A DNA stretch of 64,000 bases from Candidatus Cryptobacteroides onthequi (GTDB taxonomy: Bacteria; Bacteroidota; Bacteroidia; Bacteroidales; UBA932). The DNA lies in contig JAGHSA010000024.1 of the NCBI GenBank assembly GCA_018066125.1, forward strand, positions 1 through 64,000, given 5' to 3'. The position numbers were made by a program, and so were the translations under genes. Under the pieces are notes generated by a model. It did not search any database. It saw only the letters and a program-made list of their open reading frames with translations, and had not been told where the DNA came from. Shown piece after piece: positions 49,929-58,820 of the stretch (its first letter is position 1; every line of letters begins with the position of its first letter).

Positions 49929-50922
49929 CTACTTCAACTGCCAAGCATTTGAGAATTTTGACTTGTCGATCTTGATGCAGGTAATCTTGTTGTCGCTTGT
50001 GTTTATGGTCTTGTTCTCAAAAGTTGCTGTTCCATAACTCCAATTCCTATTACCCGGCACATAAATTCCGATTCTGAACTTGTAGGTTTTCGCCTCACCT
50101 GGATTCACTGCGTCATAGAAATAGAATGCCATACCTTCATCAGTAAGTGTTCCGCCTGCTGTTCCATATGAAGAAATGGTATAATCATAAGGATATATGG
50201 CACCGCTTGTACCCAGCTGGAATCCCATAAGTCTGTAGAAGTTTCCATCCGCTCCGTCCTCATTAACCATGTTCAGGAGATAATAGCTATTAGGCTGTTT
50301 GAGTCCGGCTACGAGAACCTGTACCTTTGTCAGGAATTTCCAAGTAGAGAGGTTGGCGCTGATCTTGTTCTCTTCACTGTCATACTGATAACTTACATTC
50401 GCAGAGACAATCATAGGAGTCATGTAATAGTTGGAATATGCCACACCAGGATGGTAAATATCATAGATCTCTGAACTTCCTGGTCTTTGGAACTTATAAT
50501 AGAACGTATCACTGAGTTTGTTCGTGCTCTCATAGATTGCTCTGATTCTTCCGCTGGCCTTGAGCTTAGAGGAGTCAAAGAAACTGCTGAATTCTGACAC
50601 CCAAGTACTGCCATTGTATGTCATGACAAGCTCAGGGTTGAAATGCTCGTCGTATTGAGGGAATGAGTCGCCATATTTATGAGCTGCCAAATCGTCAAAC
50701 CAGATGTTGATCTTATCTCCCTCGGTCCAATCGGTCTTGGCTGCTTTCGTAGTAATACCGTCATCGATGGTACCATCCATATTGCCAACGGATATTTCAA
50801 CGGCAGGATTACCCTTCTGAGCTGATGGCTGCTCGTCTGCTATCTGCTATCTGCTCCTTGTTACATGAAACAAGGCTGAATGCTGCTGCAAGAGCAGCGA
50901 ATGTGATGATAATCTTCTTCAT
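49929..50922 (-). pseudogene. Fimbrillin-like lipoprotein gene frameshifted by a 7-bp repeat
   Basis: From the ATG at 50922 the frame gives a lipoprotein signal (MKKIIITFAALAAAFSLVSC), then NKEQIAD, and stops after 37 codons. The body (ATG at 50780; 283 aa; TDWTEGDKINIWFDD near its start) is in another frame. Removing one copy of the 7-bp repeat at 50836-50855 joins the two parts exactly, reading NKEQIADEQPSAQKGNPAVE. The body is fimbrillin-like, ending CIKIDKSKFSNAWQLK, and lacks the FISUMP module. The gene is either a pseudogene or a phase-off allele. A ~50-aa peptide gene ends 14 bp upstream. Confidence 0.8.
50836..50855. repeat. Heptanucleotide tandem repeat in the fimbrillin gene
   Basis: TCTGCTA TCTGCTA TCTGCT: two complete 7-bp units plus 6 bases, right after the lipoprotein signal sequence. 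A unit of 7 changes the reading frame with each gain or loss. Confidence 0.8.
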
Positions 50923-50936
50923 GATTCTTCCTCCAC

Positions 50937-51077
50937 TTATTCCCAAACCTCTTCAGTATTGCCTTCAAAGGCGTTTGATACGGTCACATCCTGATCTGAA
51001 GCGCAGATGATGCTCTCTGTCTGCATATCGATCACACGCATTCTCGGTGACCGATAAAGTGTCTCTTTCATTTCCAT
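50937..51077 (-). CDS. ~46-aa peptide of the 'YKSPxxKVI' family (copy 4, divergent)
   Basis: The product reads MEMKETLYRSPRMRVIDMQT, then ESIICASDQDVTVSNAFEGN, then TEEVWE. It keeps LY-[KR]-SP-x-x-x-V-I-D, ES-[IV]-IC-x-S and an acidic end, but lacks the GTEGYG block. It lies 14 bp upstream of the frameshifted fimbrillin gene, 31 kb away from the other copies, which shows that the pairing holds outside the main train. Confidence 0.65.
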   Translation of the reverse strand: MEMKETLYRSPRMRVIDMQTESIICASDQDVTVSNAFEGNTEEVWE

Positions 51078-51591
51078 TTCTTGCGAATAATTAACTGATG
51101 ATTTTTTGAATCCGCTAATATATATATATCAGCATTTTACAAAATTTCATGCTGCAAGAATGGGAAGTCGCCGCCAATCTGAATCGCATTAATTCATTAC
51201 ATGTTACGGAGACTCTTCAATGACGCAACGACAAGAGCCGTCGGTCATACCATAATCATTGCTGACAAGTATATTGGATGCCTGCCCTTCTATCTTATTG
51301 ATAAGATAGCGGCTTTCATCCACCCTGTCGCAGAAAAAACTCATCCGGGATTCGGCCTGATATGATAAACGGATTCCGTGTAGCCATATTCCTGTCATTG
51401 AAAGTGTCCGTCACGGAGTTAGAAACTTTTATGAAATTTTCATAATGAATTATTCATAAAATCCCGATATGATACAATAATCACGGATAAGTTTCAGAAG
51501 AATAAAGTATCATATTTGGTACTATTAATATGGTTTGAAGTTTATCCGCCATTTTTTATACTTTTGTATCTGACCATAAACAGACTGACAT
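51078..51591. other. Gene-poor stretch with a possible surface-protein remnant
   Basis: About 510 bp with no intact gene. On the minus strand, 51204-51398 stays open for 64 codons and reads RMSFFCDRVDESRYLINKIE, then SNDYGMTDGSCRCVIEESP. Its end resembles the FISUMP C-terminal pattern [SC]-x-RCV, so it may be the tail of a decayed lipoprotein, but this is weak. The right end holds the promoter of the next gene. Confidence 0.35.
51534..51566 (+). promoter_or_regulatory. Bacteroidetes promoter (-33 TTTG, -7 TACTTTTG)
   Basis: TTTG at 51534-51537 and TACTTTTG at 51559-51566 are separated by 21 bp, close to the known arrangement. The start codon of the following decayed gene is 25 bp downstream. 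Confidence 0.65.
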
Positions 51592-52160
51592 ATGTTCTCC
51601 AAAAAGCATTTTCTCTTCACAGCAGTCCTTGCTGCCTGTCTTTGTCTTCCTGTTGCGGCGCAGGGATGGAAATCCGTGGACGATCCTGCCCTGTCGAGGG
51701 CTGAGCGCATGCGCCTCAGCGATTATGAGGTGAGCATCTACAGGGACGGCGTGTGGAAGAAGCTAGAGGTCAACGGCGCCCTGGTTTCGGATTACGTGCA
51801 GGGAACATATGACAGGGATACAACGGGCGCAAACCGCACCCTGATGGGATTCTGCATGTTTACCGACGAATTCAGGAGTGCGGCCAGAATCCGCGTGAAG
51901 CGTCAGGGAGCGCCGTTCAGCCAGGTCACCGGGGAGAATGTCATCTATTACGGTCCGGGAGAGGTTGCAGAAACGTGGTCATTGAAGGCGTGATGTTCCG
52001 GGACTCCCCTGCCTGGACCCTGAACTGCTATGACTGCGAGAATATGTTGATCGACAACATGAAGCAGATATGCTGGATGGTCAATTCAGACGGCATAGAC
52101 CTGTGCAATGTCAGACACGTGGAGACCAACGAATTCATCACCGACCTGCGCGTGCAGTAA
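51592..52160 (+). pseudogene. Decayed beta-helix (GH28-like / pectinase-type) gene with internal deletion
   Basis: The first frame has a signal peptide (MFSKKHFLFTAVLAACLCLP) and a beta domain ending ENVIYYGPGEV, then quickly stops. The next frame picks up as GCRNVVIEGVMFRDSPAWTL, then IDNMKQICWMVNSDGIDLCN, a right-handed beta-helix of the GH28 type. In complete homologues a long segment separates these parts and many more turns follow. Both an internal deletion with frameshift and a C-terminal loss are implied. The promoter upstream is intact. Confidence 0.75.
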
Positions 52161-52206
52161 CGGTTTCATGAAAGGACCGGCGGTCCTGACGCAAGCATTA
52201 CGGCAT

Positions 52207-53760
52207 TCAGAAGCCGACCGCTTCCTGAATCGATCTGACATCGACATCCTGCACCGGCCTCCGCCCTGCAAGGGACGCTGCGACTCCGCATGCCTGACCG
52301 AGTCCGAGGAAGACAGGCTCCATGCGGATGGAGCCGAATGCTATGTGGCTTGAAGACACGCACACCGGGACAAGAAGGTTGGTGCATTCTTCCCTTTTGG
52401 GAGTGATGCTCCTGTACGAGATAGGGTAAGGCAGTCCGCCTCCGATTTCGACGTCTCCCTCATTCTTGACCATCATCATGCCGTCTTTCTCCACAACGAT
52501 GCGCTCGCAATTGTGGGAATCCATCGTGTATGCAGCATAGCCTATGCCATCTGTCACCGTCCCCTTGCCCTGGCAGTCCGCCTGTGTCGCCACATAGTCG
52601 CCGATCATGCGGCGAGACTCACGCACATATATCTGATGCGTCCATCCCCCGGTCTTGACATATTCGTCCTTGGCATATCCCCATTGACGGAGAAAATCCT
52701 GCACCACCTTAGGCACCCTCGGGTCGCTGTAAAGGAACCAGATAAGTCCGAGGGTATAGCTCTTGTGGGCCGCGATTATCTCCTTGCGGCGCTCCCATGA
52801 CGCCTCGGGGTAATCATGGTTCATGCCTATCATATCGGTCGAGAACGCGCCGCAGTTGTTGACATCGGTCTTCCCATTCGGCATGTTGCTCCACCCGAGG
52901 TAGTTCCTCAGCGTCGGATCGGCGTCGGCCTCACACACACGCCCCAGAAGTTCATACATCGATGGATCGTAGTCGTCCGGCCTGGTGATGGGGATCTGGT
53001 TGTCCGGATCGTTCGAGAAGCAGAGCCTGAAATTGTATGCCTGGACATAATTGTCGCCCTCCCCTTCTGCCTTCATCTTCCAATCCTGAATGCCCCAGAG
53101 AAGCCCGCTGTCAGGGTTGCCCTTCTCGACATACGGGTCGATCCCGTCAGGGAACTGGTGCCATCGGGAGAGATGAGACCCGTTCCATTCTTCTCCGTAC
53201 ACGGAGCTGTCCTCGCGCCCCACATGGTAGCTGACGCCGGCCATGGCCATGAGGTCACCCTCATATCCCGCGTCGATGAAAGAGTCCGCCCTGATGGTCT
53301 TGGCATTCCCGCCGTCCTCATCCCGGCAGGTGATGGAAACGATTCTCGTCCCCTTCTTCTTCACGCCGCTGAGGTAGTATCCATGGTATATGGTGATATC
53401 CGGATTGTCCACATAAGAGTCAAGGATAGCCTGCGCCGCAGATGGCTCGAACGTCCACTGCTCCCCGGTACCATAATGCGTGCCCAGGTCGCGATAGAAC
53501 TGGCGCGCCATGCCGATGATTGCCTGTTTGTTGCCTATGTCAGTCGAACCCAGGCCTCCCGTGGTCATGCCGCCGAGTACCGGATCCGGACAGATGATGA
53601 TCACCTTGGAGCCCGCCTCCGCAGCAGCGCGGGCCGCGGTCACAGCAGCAGAGGTGCCGCCATAGATGCAGACTTCAGTCTTATGGGTATTCACGCATGA
53701 AGCCAGAGGCAATGACAGGGCGATAAGAATCGCAAGATTGATAAATGATATCCTTTTCAT
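52207..53760 (-). CDS. FAD-dependent oxidoreductase lipoprotein (FAD_oxidored family)
   Basis: Starting at MKRISFINLAILIALSLPLA with the lipobox ASC at about residue 20, the precursor has 517 residues. An FAD Rossmann motif follows at once (EVCIYGGTSAAVTAARAAAE), then GGMTTGGLGSTDIG and DSFIDAGYEGDLMAMAGVSY. This family of flavoproteins is frequent in Bacteroidetes glycan loci; the substrate is unknown. The long N-terminal extension that stays open upstream is rejected because the signal peptide would be internal. Confidence 0.8.
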   Translation of the reverse strand: MKRISFINLAILIALSLPLASCVNTHKTEVCIYGGTSAAVTAARAAAEAGSKVIIICPDPVLGGMTTGGLGSTDIGNKQAIIGMARQFYRDLGTHYGTGEQWTFEPSAAQAILDSYVDNPDITIYHGYYLSGVKKKGTRIVSITCRDEDGGNAKTIRADSFIDAGYEGDLMAMAGVSYHVGREDSSVYGEEWNGSHLSRWHQFPDGIDPYVEKGNPDSGLLWGIQDWKMKAEGEGDNYVQAYNFRLCFSNDPDNQIPITRPDDYDPSMYELLGRVCEADADPTLRNYLGWSNMPNGKTDVNNCGAFSTDMIGMNHDYPEASWERRKEIIAAHKSYTLGLIWFLYSDPRVPKVVQDFLRQWGYAKDEYVKTGGWTHQIYVRESRRMIGDYVATQADCQGKGTVTDGIGYAAYTMDSHNCERIVVEKDGMMMVKNEGDVEIGGGLPYPISYRSITPKREECTNLLVPVCVSSSHIAFGSIRMEPVFLGLGQACGVAASLAGRRPVQDVDVRSIQEAVGF

Positions 53761-53864
53761 CAGCATGTTCTTGATGATTTGAAAGTACACATTTACACGG
53801 TCAATCGCAAGAAAAAAATTTTCACCCAGCGGATACTTTGACATTAGTTGTCAAAAAGCACCCA

Positions 53865-53872
53865 TACCTTTG
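53865..53872 (+). promoter_or_regulatory. -7 promoter box in front of the HD-domain gene
   Basis: TACCTTTG, a perfect TAnnTTTG, with a TTTG 24 bp upstream. It precedes an 18-codon mini-ORF and the HD-domain gene. Confidence 0.5.
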
Positions 53873-53898
53873 CATCGTGATCAAAACAGAAAAGCATT

Positions 53899-53955
53899 AT
53901 GGAATACTGGGAATTTTACAACGGAAGTTCAGAGGAAGATGAGGATGCAGAATAG
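53899..53955 (+). CDS. Possible 18-aa acidic leader peptide
   Basis: The mini-ORF reads MEYWEFYNGSSEEDEDAE and lies between the promoter box and the HD gene, 33 bp before the latter. Codons for aromatic residues cluster at the start and acidic ones at the end. Nothing shows that it is translated. Confidence 0.25.
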   Translation: MEYWEFYNGSSEEDEDAE

Positions 53956-53988
53956 ATTCATCGACTTTAACGTTCAGAAAACAATAAA

Positions 53989-54477
53989 ATGGAAAAGGAT
54001 ATGATCGAGTCTGGTGACATAGGACGCATGCGCCCTGGCGTGGATGAAGCTGTAGAGATAGCTGTCATGCAGCTGAAGGGGCTGAGAGACCTTGCCGGCA
54101 ATCCGGACCTGCTGCATGCGATGGCGGTCGGTCTGGCCGGCAGGACCGAAGAAGAGCAGGTGGTCGGATTCCTTCACGACGTTGTAGAGGATACCGACTG
54201 GACCTTCGAGATGTTCGAGGAGAGAGGCTTCTCAAAGAGGGTCGTGGATGCCCTCAGGCTTCTCACGCACGATACCGGGAAGATGTCATACATGCAGTAC
54301 ATCGACTCCATCTGCCGCTCCGGCAACGAGCTTGCCATCAACGTGAAGGTCAACGACCTCAAGCACAATATCTGGCGCGCGGAGCAGAGCGGTCTGAACA
54401 AGTACTGGGTAATGCACTACGATGCCCTCCGCTATATCGAGCGCACATTGGGCAAGGATTTCCATCGCGCAGGATAG
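53989..54477 (+). CDS. HD-domain phosphohydrolase-like protein
   Basis: The 162-residue protein has an HD motif in VGFLHDVVEDTDWTFEMFEE (about 60-80), and a second metal-binding Asp-region lies in VKVNDLKHNIWRAEQ. The arrangement matches small HD proteins related to the RelA/SpoT hydrolase domain, but the first His of a complete site is not obvious. Whether it degrades (p)ppGpp or another nucleotide is not shown. Confidence 0.7.
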   Translation: MEKDMIESGDIGRMRPGVDEAVEIAVMQLKGLRDLAGNPDLLHAMAVGLAGRTEEEQVVGFLHDVVEDTDWTFEMFEERGFSKRVVDALRLLTHDTGKMSYMQYIDSICRSGNELAINVKVNDLKHNIWRAEQSGLNKYWVMHYDALRYIERTLGKDFHRAG

Positions 54478-54496
54478 AGACGGGCGTGGCATCAGG

Positions 54497-55732
54497 TCAG
54501 AATGTACAGCCGGAGGCCTGCTCAAGCTGCGCCCTGCAAACGAAACTGTCGCAGCAGGCCTCGGTGTAAGCCTGCATGATATCAAGATAAGTCTGCTGGG
54601 CAGACAGGAGCTCCATAAGGCTGCTCTCCCCTTTCATGTATCCTGCCTTGCGGCTTTCCAGAATGCTGTGTGCATCTTCCAGAATGGACTTATTGTACTG
54701 CTCCTTTACCGCATTGGCCGCCATCAGGGAATTGTACGCCTGAATGACCTCAGAACGCACTTTCTGGCGGGCTGCTTCCAGGAAGGATTCGCTCTGCCTG
54801 ATCTCGGACTGCGCCGCATGTACCTCTCCCTTGTTCAGTCTTGAGAACTTGAGGGGAATGCTTACCCCGACAGTAAGTCCGTTGAAACGAGGCGCAGGGG
54901 CGATCTCATTGCGGACTTCAGTATTGTAGGAATAGCCAAGGTTGATGCCCAACTCGAAAGCCCTTGAGGCACGTACAAGCTTGAGATTGTTCTCTGACAG
55001 CGTCCTTGAAAGCTCTGCGGCTTTCAGATCCGCGCGGTTTGACTCAGCCAGTCCGATGATTTCAGATTCGGCAGGAAGAAGGCCGACACCAGGCAGATCC
55101 CCTTCAAGAGAACTGACTGGTTCGCCGCCACAGAAAAGGGACACAGCATCCAGTGCATTGAGATATTCAGCCTGCATCTTGAGAAGTTCTCCCTTCATCG
55201 TCTGCGCTTCCAGGCGGCTCTGGAGAGCATCCGAGCGGCCTATGTCTCCCACGATGAAACGCAGGCTGTCACTTCTCGCTATCTGTTCCATACCGTCTAC
55301 GGACGCCTCAAGGACGGCATAGTTTTCACGAAGTCTCCAGGCTTCAGCCCAAACCTCGGCCGCTTCCAGCCTCAGATTGGCAAGGTACGCCGATACGGAA
55401 GCCTCTGTCAGGTCCCTTTCGCTCTGAGCAACTGCAATGCGCGCTCTGCGGACTCCTGCCAGATCGGGATTTATGCTCATCTCCATTTCGACAGACTGTC
55501 CCATCTGAAGACCCCAGTCCTGATTGTTGCCATAGGAAACAGACAGTTCCGGGTCATTGAACACCTTGGCTGCCTCCACGGAAGCCGTGGCCTTGTCTAT
55601 GTTGTACTTTTCAGCGATATACAGGACGTTCTTTTCTGCCACCAGATTGTAGTATCTGTCATATGTCATAGGCTGCGCAGCTGCTGAAATGGCAGCAAGT
55701 GCAAGCACGGCAGTGCTAATAATCCTCTTCAT
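54497..55732 (-). CDS. TolC-family outer-membrane efflux protein (CusC/CzcC-like)
   Basis: The 411-residue precursor has a signal peptide (MKRIISTAVLALAAISAAA). Two long coiled-coil repeats typical of outer-membrane efflux proteins are visible (ARIAVAQSERDLTEASVSAY; VHAAQSEIRQSESFLEAARQ). It provides the outer-membrane channel of the pump encoded upstream. Its start overlaps the 3' end of the RND gene by 17 bp. Confidence 0.85.
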   Translation of the reverse strand: MKRIISTAVLALAAISAAAQPMTYDRYYNLVAEKNVLYIAEKYNIDKATASVEAAKVFNDPELSVSYGNNQDWGLQMGQSVEMEMSINPDLAGVRRARIAVAQSERDLTEASVSAYLANLRLEAAEVWAEAWRLRENYAVLEASVDGMEQIARSDSLRFIVGDIGRSDALQSRLEAQTMKGELLKMQAEYLNALDAVSLFCGGEPVSSLEGDLPGVGLLPAESEIIGLAESNRADLKAAELSRTLSENNLKLVRASRAFELGINLGYSYNTEVRNEIAPAPRFNGLTVGVSIPLKFSRLNKGEVHAAQSEIRQSESFLEAARQKVRSEVIQAYNSLMAANAVKEQYNKSILEDAHSILESRKAGYMKGESSLMELLSAQQTYLDIMQAYTEACCDSFVCRAQLEQASGCTF

Positions 55733-58700
55733 CATTATTCAAGTGTTTTCTGTCGTGAAGCTGCTCCATCTTGTAATACAGGACAGGCAGGATGTATAAT
55801 GTGATGATTGTAGAGAACAGGAGTCCGTATACAATCACGGTGGCAAGAGGCCTCTGCACATCGGAACCGATACCGGAAGCCATCGATGCAGGCAGCAGGC
55901 CGAGAACGGCCACTGTGGCGGTCATCAGCACCGGACGGAATCTATGGGCTGCTCCGTTTATCACGGCATCCTTGAGCGGGGTGCCTTCCCTGCGCAGGTC
56001 ATTGATATGCGATATCATGATGACTCCGTTCTGGATCGTGAGGCCGAAAAGGGCGATGAATCCGACAGCAGAGGAGATGTTGAATGTCATCCCACGCACT
56101 GTCAGGGCAACCAGACCGCCGAAAAGGGCCATAGGCAGCAGCGCTATCAGCAGACCGGCCTGACGGAACTTGCCGAATGCGCCGAAGAGCAGCAGGAACA
56201 TGAGGAGAAGCACGAAAGGAATGATTATCATAAGCCTTCTGTATGCCCTGCTCTGGTTCTCGAACTGACCGTCCCACCGGATCTGATTCTCTGTATGGTC
56301 GAAAATGACGGATTCATCGATTCTGGCCTGCGCTTCACTCAGGAATGAAGTCAGATCCCTCCCCCTGAGATTGAGCCTGACGGTGAGATAACGCCTGCCC
56401 ATCTCCCTCATTATGGAACTTGCGCCCAGGGAAGTCTCGATCCGGGCAACCGACGACAGAGGAATGGATGCGCCTCCGGATGAAGTGAGCATCAGATTCC
56501 CAATCTGCTCCGGAGTGCTTCTCGATGACTCTGTGTATCGACACGTGACATCATAGACACGGCTTCCGATGAAAACCTGTGATACAGCCTTGCCTCCGAT
56601 CGCCACTTCAATGAGATCTGCGACATCCGCCACGTTCAGGCCATACTGCGCTATCCTGGCACGATCGGCGGTTATCTTAAGCTGCGGCAGCGGAGGCTCC
56701 TGATCGATGACGACATCCGCCGCCCCCGGGATGCCGCTGACAACATCAAGAACCTGGGTCGCAAGCTCTCTGGTCTTTACGAGATCTTCCCCATAGATCT
56801 TGATCGCAAGATCGGAGTGAGAGCCGGCCATCTGATCCATGACCATATCGATGATAGGCTGGGAGAAACCGACCTTGTATCCGGGCATTCTGGCCACCTC
56901 CTTCCCCATCGCGTCCACCAGGGCTTCCTTGTCCCTTCCGGTCTTCCATTCCTTATACGGCTTAAGACCGACACTGCACTCGATATGAGACGGAGAGAAA
57001 GCCTCAGTACCTTCATCGTCGCGGCCCACCTGGGTCATCACATACGAGACCTCAGGGAACTGCTTGAGGACGTGACGCAGGGAATCGGCCATCTGGGCCG
57101 AGCGGTTCAGCGAGATACCCGGAGGAGTCTGCACCTGTATCCAGATACCGCCTTCGTCCAATGTGGGCAGAAAATCCTTGCCGACCAGGACTGCAAACAC
57201 GGCTACCGTGCAGAGAACTCCGGCAATGGCGCCATATACCCATCGCGGCCTTTCAATGGTATTGGAAGTACGTTCCCTATATCTAATAATAAGCTTCTCA
57301 ATGAACTTGTTGCGGAATACCTTCTGCGGTTTCCTGTATACAGCATATCCCATTCCTGGAATGAGAATCAGAGCTACCATAAGCGCCCCCGCCAGCGCAT
57401 AGCCGACGGTGAATGCCATTGGAGTAAACATCTTCTTCTCGATACTCTGGAAAGTGAACAGAGGGAGATATGCCGTGATGATGATGAGTGTGGAAAAGAA
57501 TACAGGTTTCGCCACCTGGCCGACACGCTTTACGACATCTTTTCCCTCCAGCTTCTTCGAAGGATCGTCCTCCCTCTTCTTCAGTATGGTCTCCATCATG
57601 ACGATGGCACCGTCCACAAGAATTCCGAAATCTATAGCCCCGAGAGAGAGCAGGTTTGCCGGAATGCCCGTAAAGTGCATCAGGATGAATGCGACAAGCA
57701 GGGAGATCGGGATGGTGATGGCTACCAATACTGCACTCTTGATGCTTCCGAGGAAAAGGAGAAGCACTCCCACCACCAGCAGCATGCCGAAAAGAAGAGT
57801 GTGTGCCACAGTATCCAGAGTGGCATTTACCAGGTTGGTCCTGTCAAGCACCGGATATATCTGCACTCCATGAGGAAGGACATCCGAATTCAGTTCATCC
57901 ACGGCCGAATGAACCATGTCGAGGACTTCTGACGGATTCTGATAACGGAGGATCTGGATGATGCCTTCCACTCCGTCCGAGTAGTCTGTCGTGTCATCCA
58001 GATAGCCCAGGATGCCCTTGCGCTCGAGATTGCCATAGCGGAGAGTGCCCAGATCTCCCAGAAAGACAGGAGTCCCCTGCACGTTCCTGACCACGATGCT
58101 CTCCATGTCTTTCAGATCGGTGATAAGTCCTTCAGCCCTTACCACAAAGCTCTGATCGCCACGCACAAGCGTACTTCCACCGGCGTTGGAGTTGTTGAGA
58201 TTGATGGACTCCTCCACCTCGGAAAGAGAAATACCGTATTTCGAGAGCTTTTCAGGATCTATCTCAAGCTGGTACTGAGTCGTGATTCCACCATAGTTGC
58301 TGACTGATGCGACTCCGGATATCTGAGTCAGGCGTGGTATCACCACCCATTTGTTCAGGTCGGTAAGTTCGCGCAGCGAGTGATTGTCACTTTTGAGGAT
58401 GTACCTGAATACCTCGCCGGTAGGAGAAGTGAGTGGATTCAGCTCCGGAGCGGCATCAAAAGGAAGGTCGACTTCGTCAATGCATTCGCGCACACGCTGC
58501 CTGGCCCAGTAATCTTCCGTACCATCCTGAAAGACAAGCATGATGGTGGAAATACCGAAAGTATTGGTGCTGCGCATCATCTTGAGTGATGGCAGGCCGT
58601 TGAGGGAGCGCTCGAGAGGAATGGTGATCTGCTGCTCCATTTCTTCCGCGGCGAGTCCGGGAACCTGGGTCACGACCTGTACGGTGGTATCGGCAATGTC

Positions 58701-58817
58701 AGGATATGCGTCAAGCGCCAGCTGCGTCCATGCATAGACACCGAATGCGCATACGAGAAGGAAGACGGTGGCGACCAGCCAGCGACGTCTCAGGATAAGG
58801 CTGATGAACTTTTCCAT
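55716..58817 (-). CDS. Heavy-metal efflux RND transporter (CusA/CzcA family)
   Basis: The 1033-residue inner-membrane protein has the twelve-helix RND plan with two large periplasmic loops. The HME signature is in the fourth-helix region (SLGAIDFGILVDGAIVMMET). The segment GGIWIQVQTPPGISLNRSAQ and SSAVGFIALFGLTIQNGVIM are also typical. Which metal is carried (Cu/Ag or Co/Zn/Cd) is not settled. The gene lies between the adaptor (3 bp) and the TolC-type gene. Confidence 0.92.
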   Translation of the reverse strand: MEKFISLILRRRWLVATVFLLVCAFGVYAWTQLALDAYPDIADTTVQVVTQVPGLAAEEMEQQITIPLERSLNGLPSLKMMRSTNTFGISTIMLVFQDGTEDYWARQRVRECIDEVDLPFDAAPELNPLTSPTGEVFRYILKSDNHSLRELTDLNKWVVIPRLTQISGVASVSNYGGITTQYQLEIDPEKLSKYGISLSEVEESINLNNSNAGGSTLVRGDQSFVVRAEGLITDLKDMESIVVRNVQGTPVFLGDLGTLRYGNLERKGILGYLDDTTDYSDGVEGIIQILRYQNPSEVLDMVHSAVDELNSDVLPHGVQIYPVLDRTNLVNATLDTVAHTLLFGMLLVVGVLLLFLGSIKSAVLVAITIPISLLVAFILMHFTGIPANLLSLGAIDFGILVDGAIVMMETILKKREDDPSKKLEGKDVVKRVGQVAKPVFFSTLIIITAYLPLFTFQSIEKKMFTPMAFTVGYALAGALMVALILIPGMGYAVYRKPQKVFRNKFIEKLIIRYRERTSNTIERPRWVYGAIAGVLCTVAVFAVLVGKDFLPTLDEGGIWIQVQTPPGISLNRSAQMADSLRHVLKQFPEVSYVMTQVGRDDEGTEAFSPSHIECSVGLKPYKEWKTGRDKEALVDAMGKEVARMPGYKVGFSQPIIDMVMDQMAGSHSDLAIKIYGEDLVKTRELATQVLDVVSGIPGAADVVIDQEPPLPQLKITADRARIAQYGLNVADVADLIEVAIGGKAVSQVFIGSRVYDVTCRYTESSRSTPEQIGNLMLTSSGGASIPLSSVARIETSLGASSIMREMGRRYLTVRLNLRGRDLTSFLSEAQARIDESVIFDHTENQIRWDGQFENQSRAYRRLMIIIPFVLLLMFLLLFGAFGKFRQAGLLIALLPMALFGGLVALTVRGMTFNISSAVGFIALFGLTIQNGVIMISHINDLRREGTPLKDAVINGAAHRFRPVLMTATVAVLGLLPASMASGIGSDVQRPLATVIVYGLLFSTIITLYILPVLYYKMEQLHDRKHLNNDEEDY

Positions 58818-58820
58818 AGC

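Noticed and set aside
52816..53700. 294-codon open frame antisense to the FAD oxidoreductase
   Set aside because: No motif, and the opposite strand encodes a complete flavoprotein lipoprotein.
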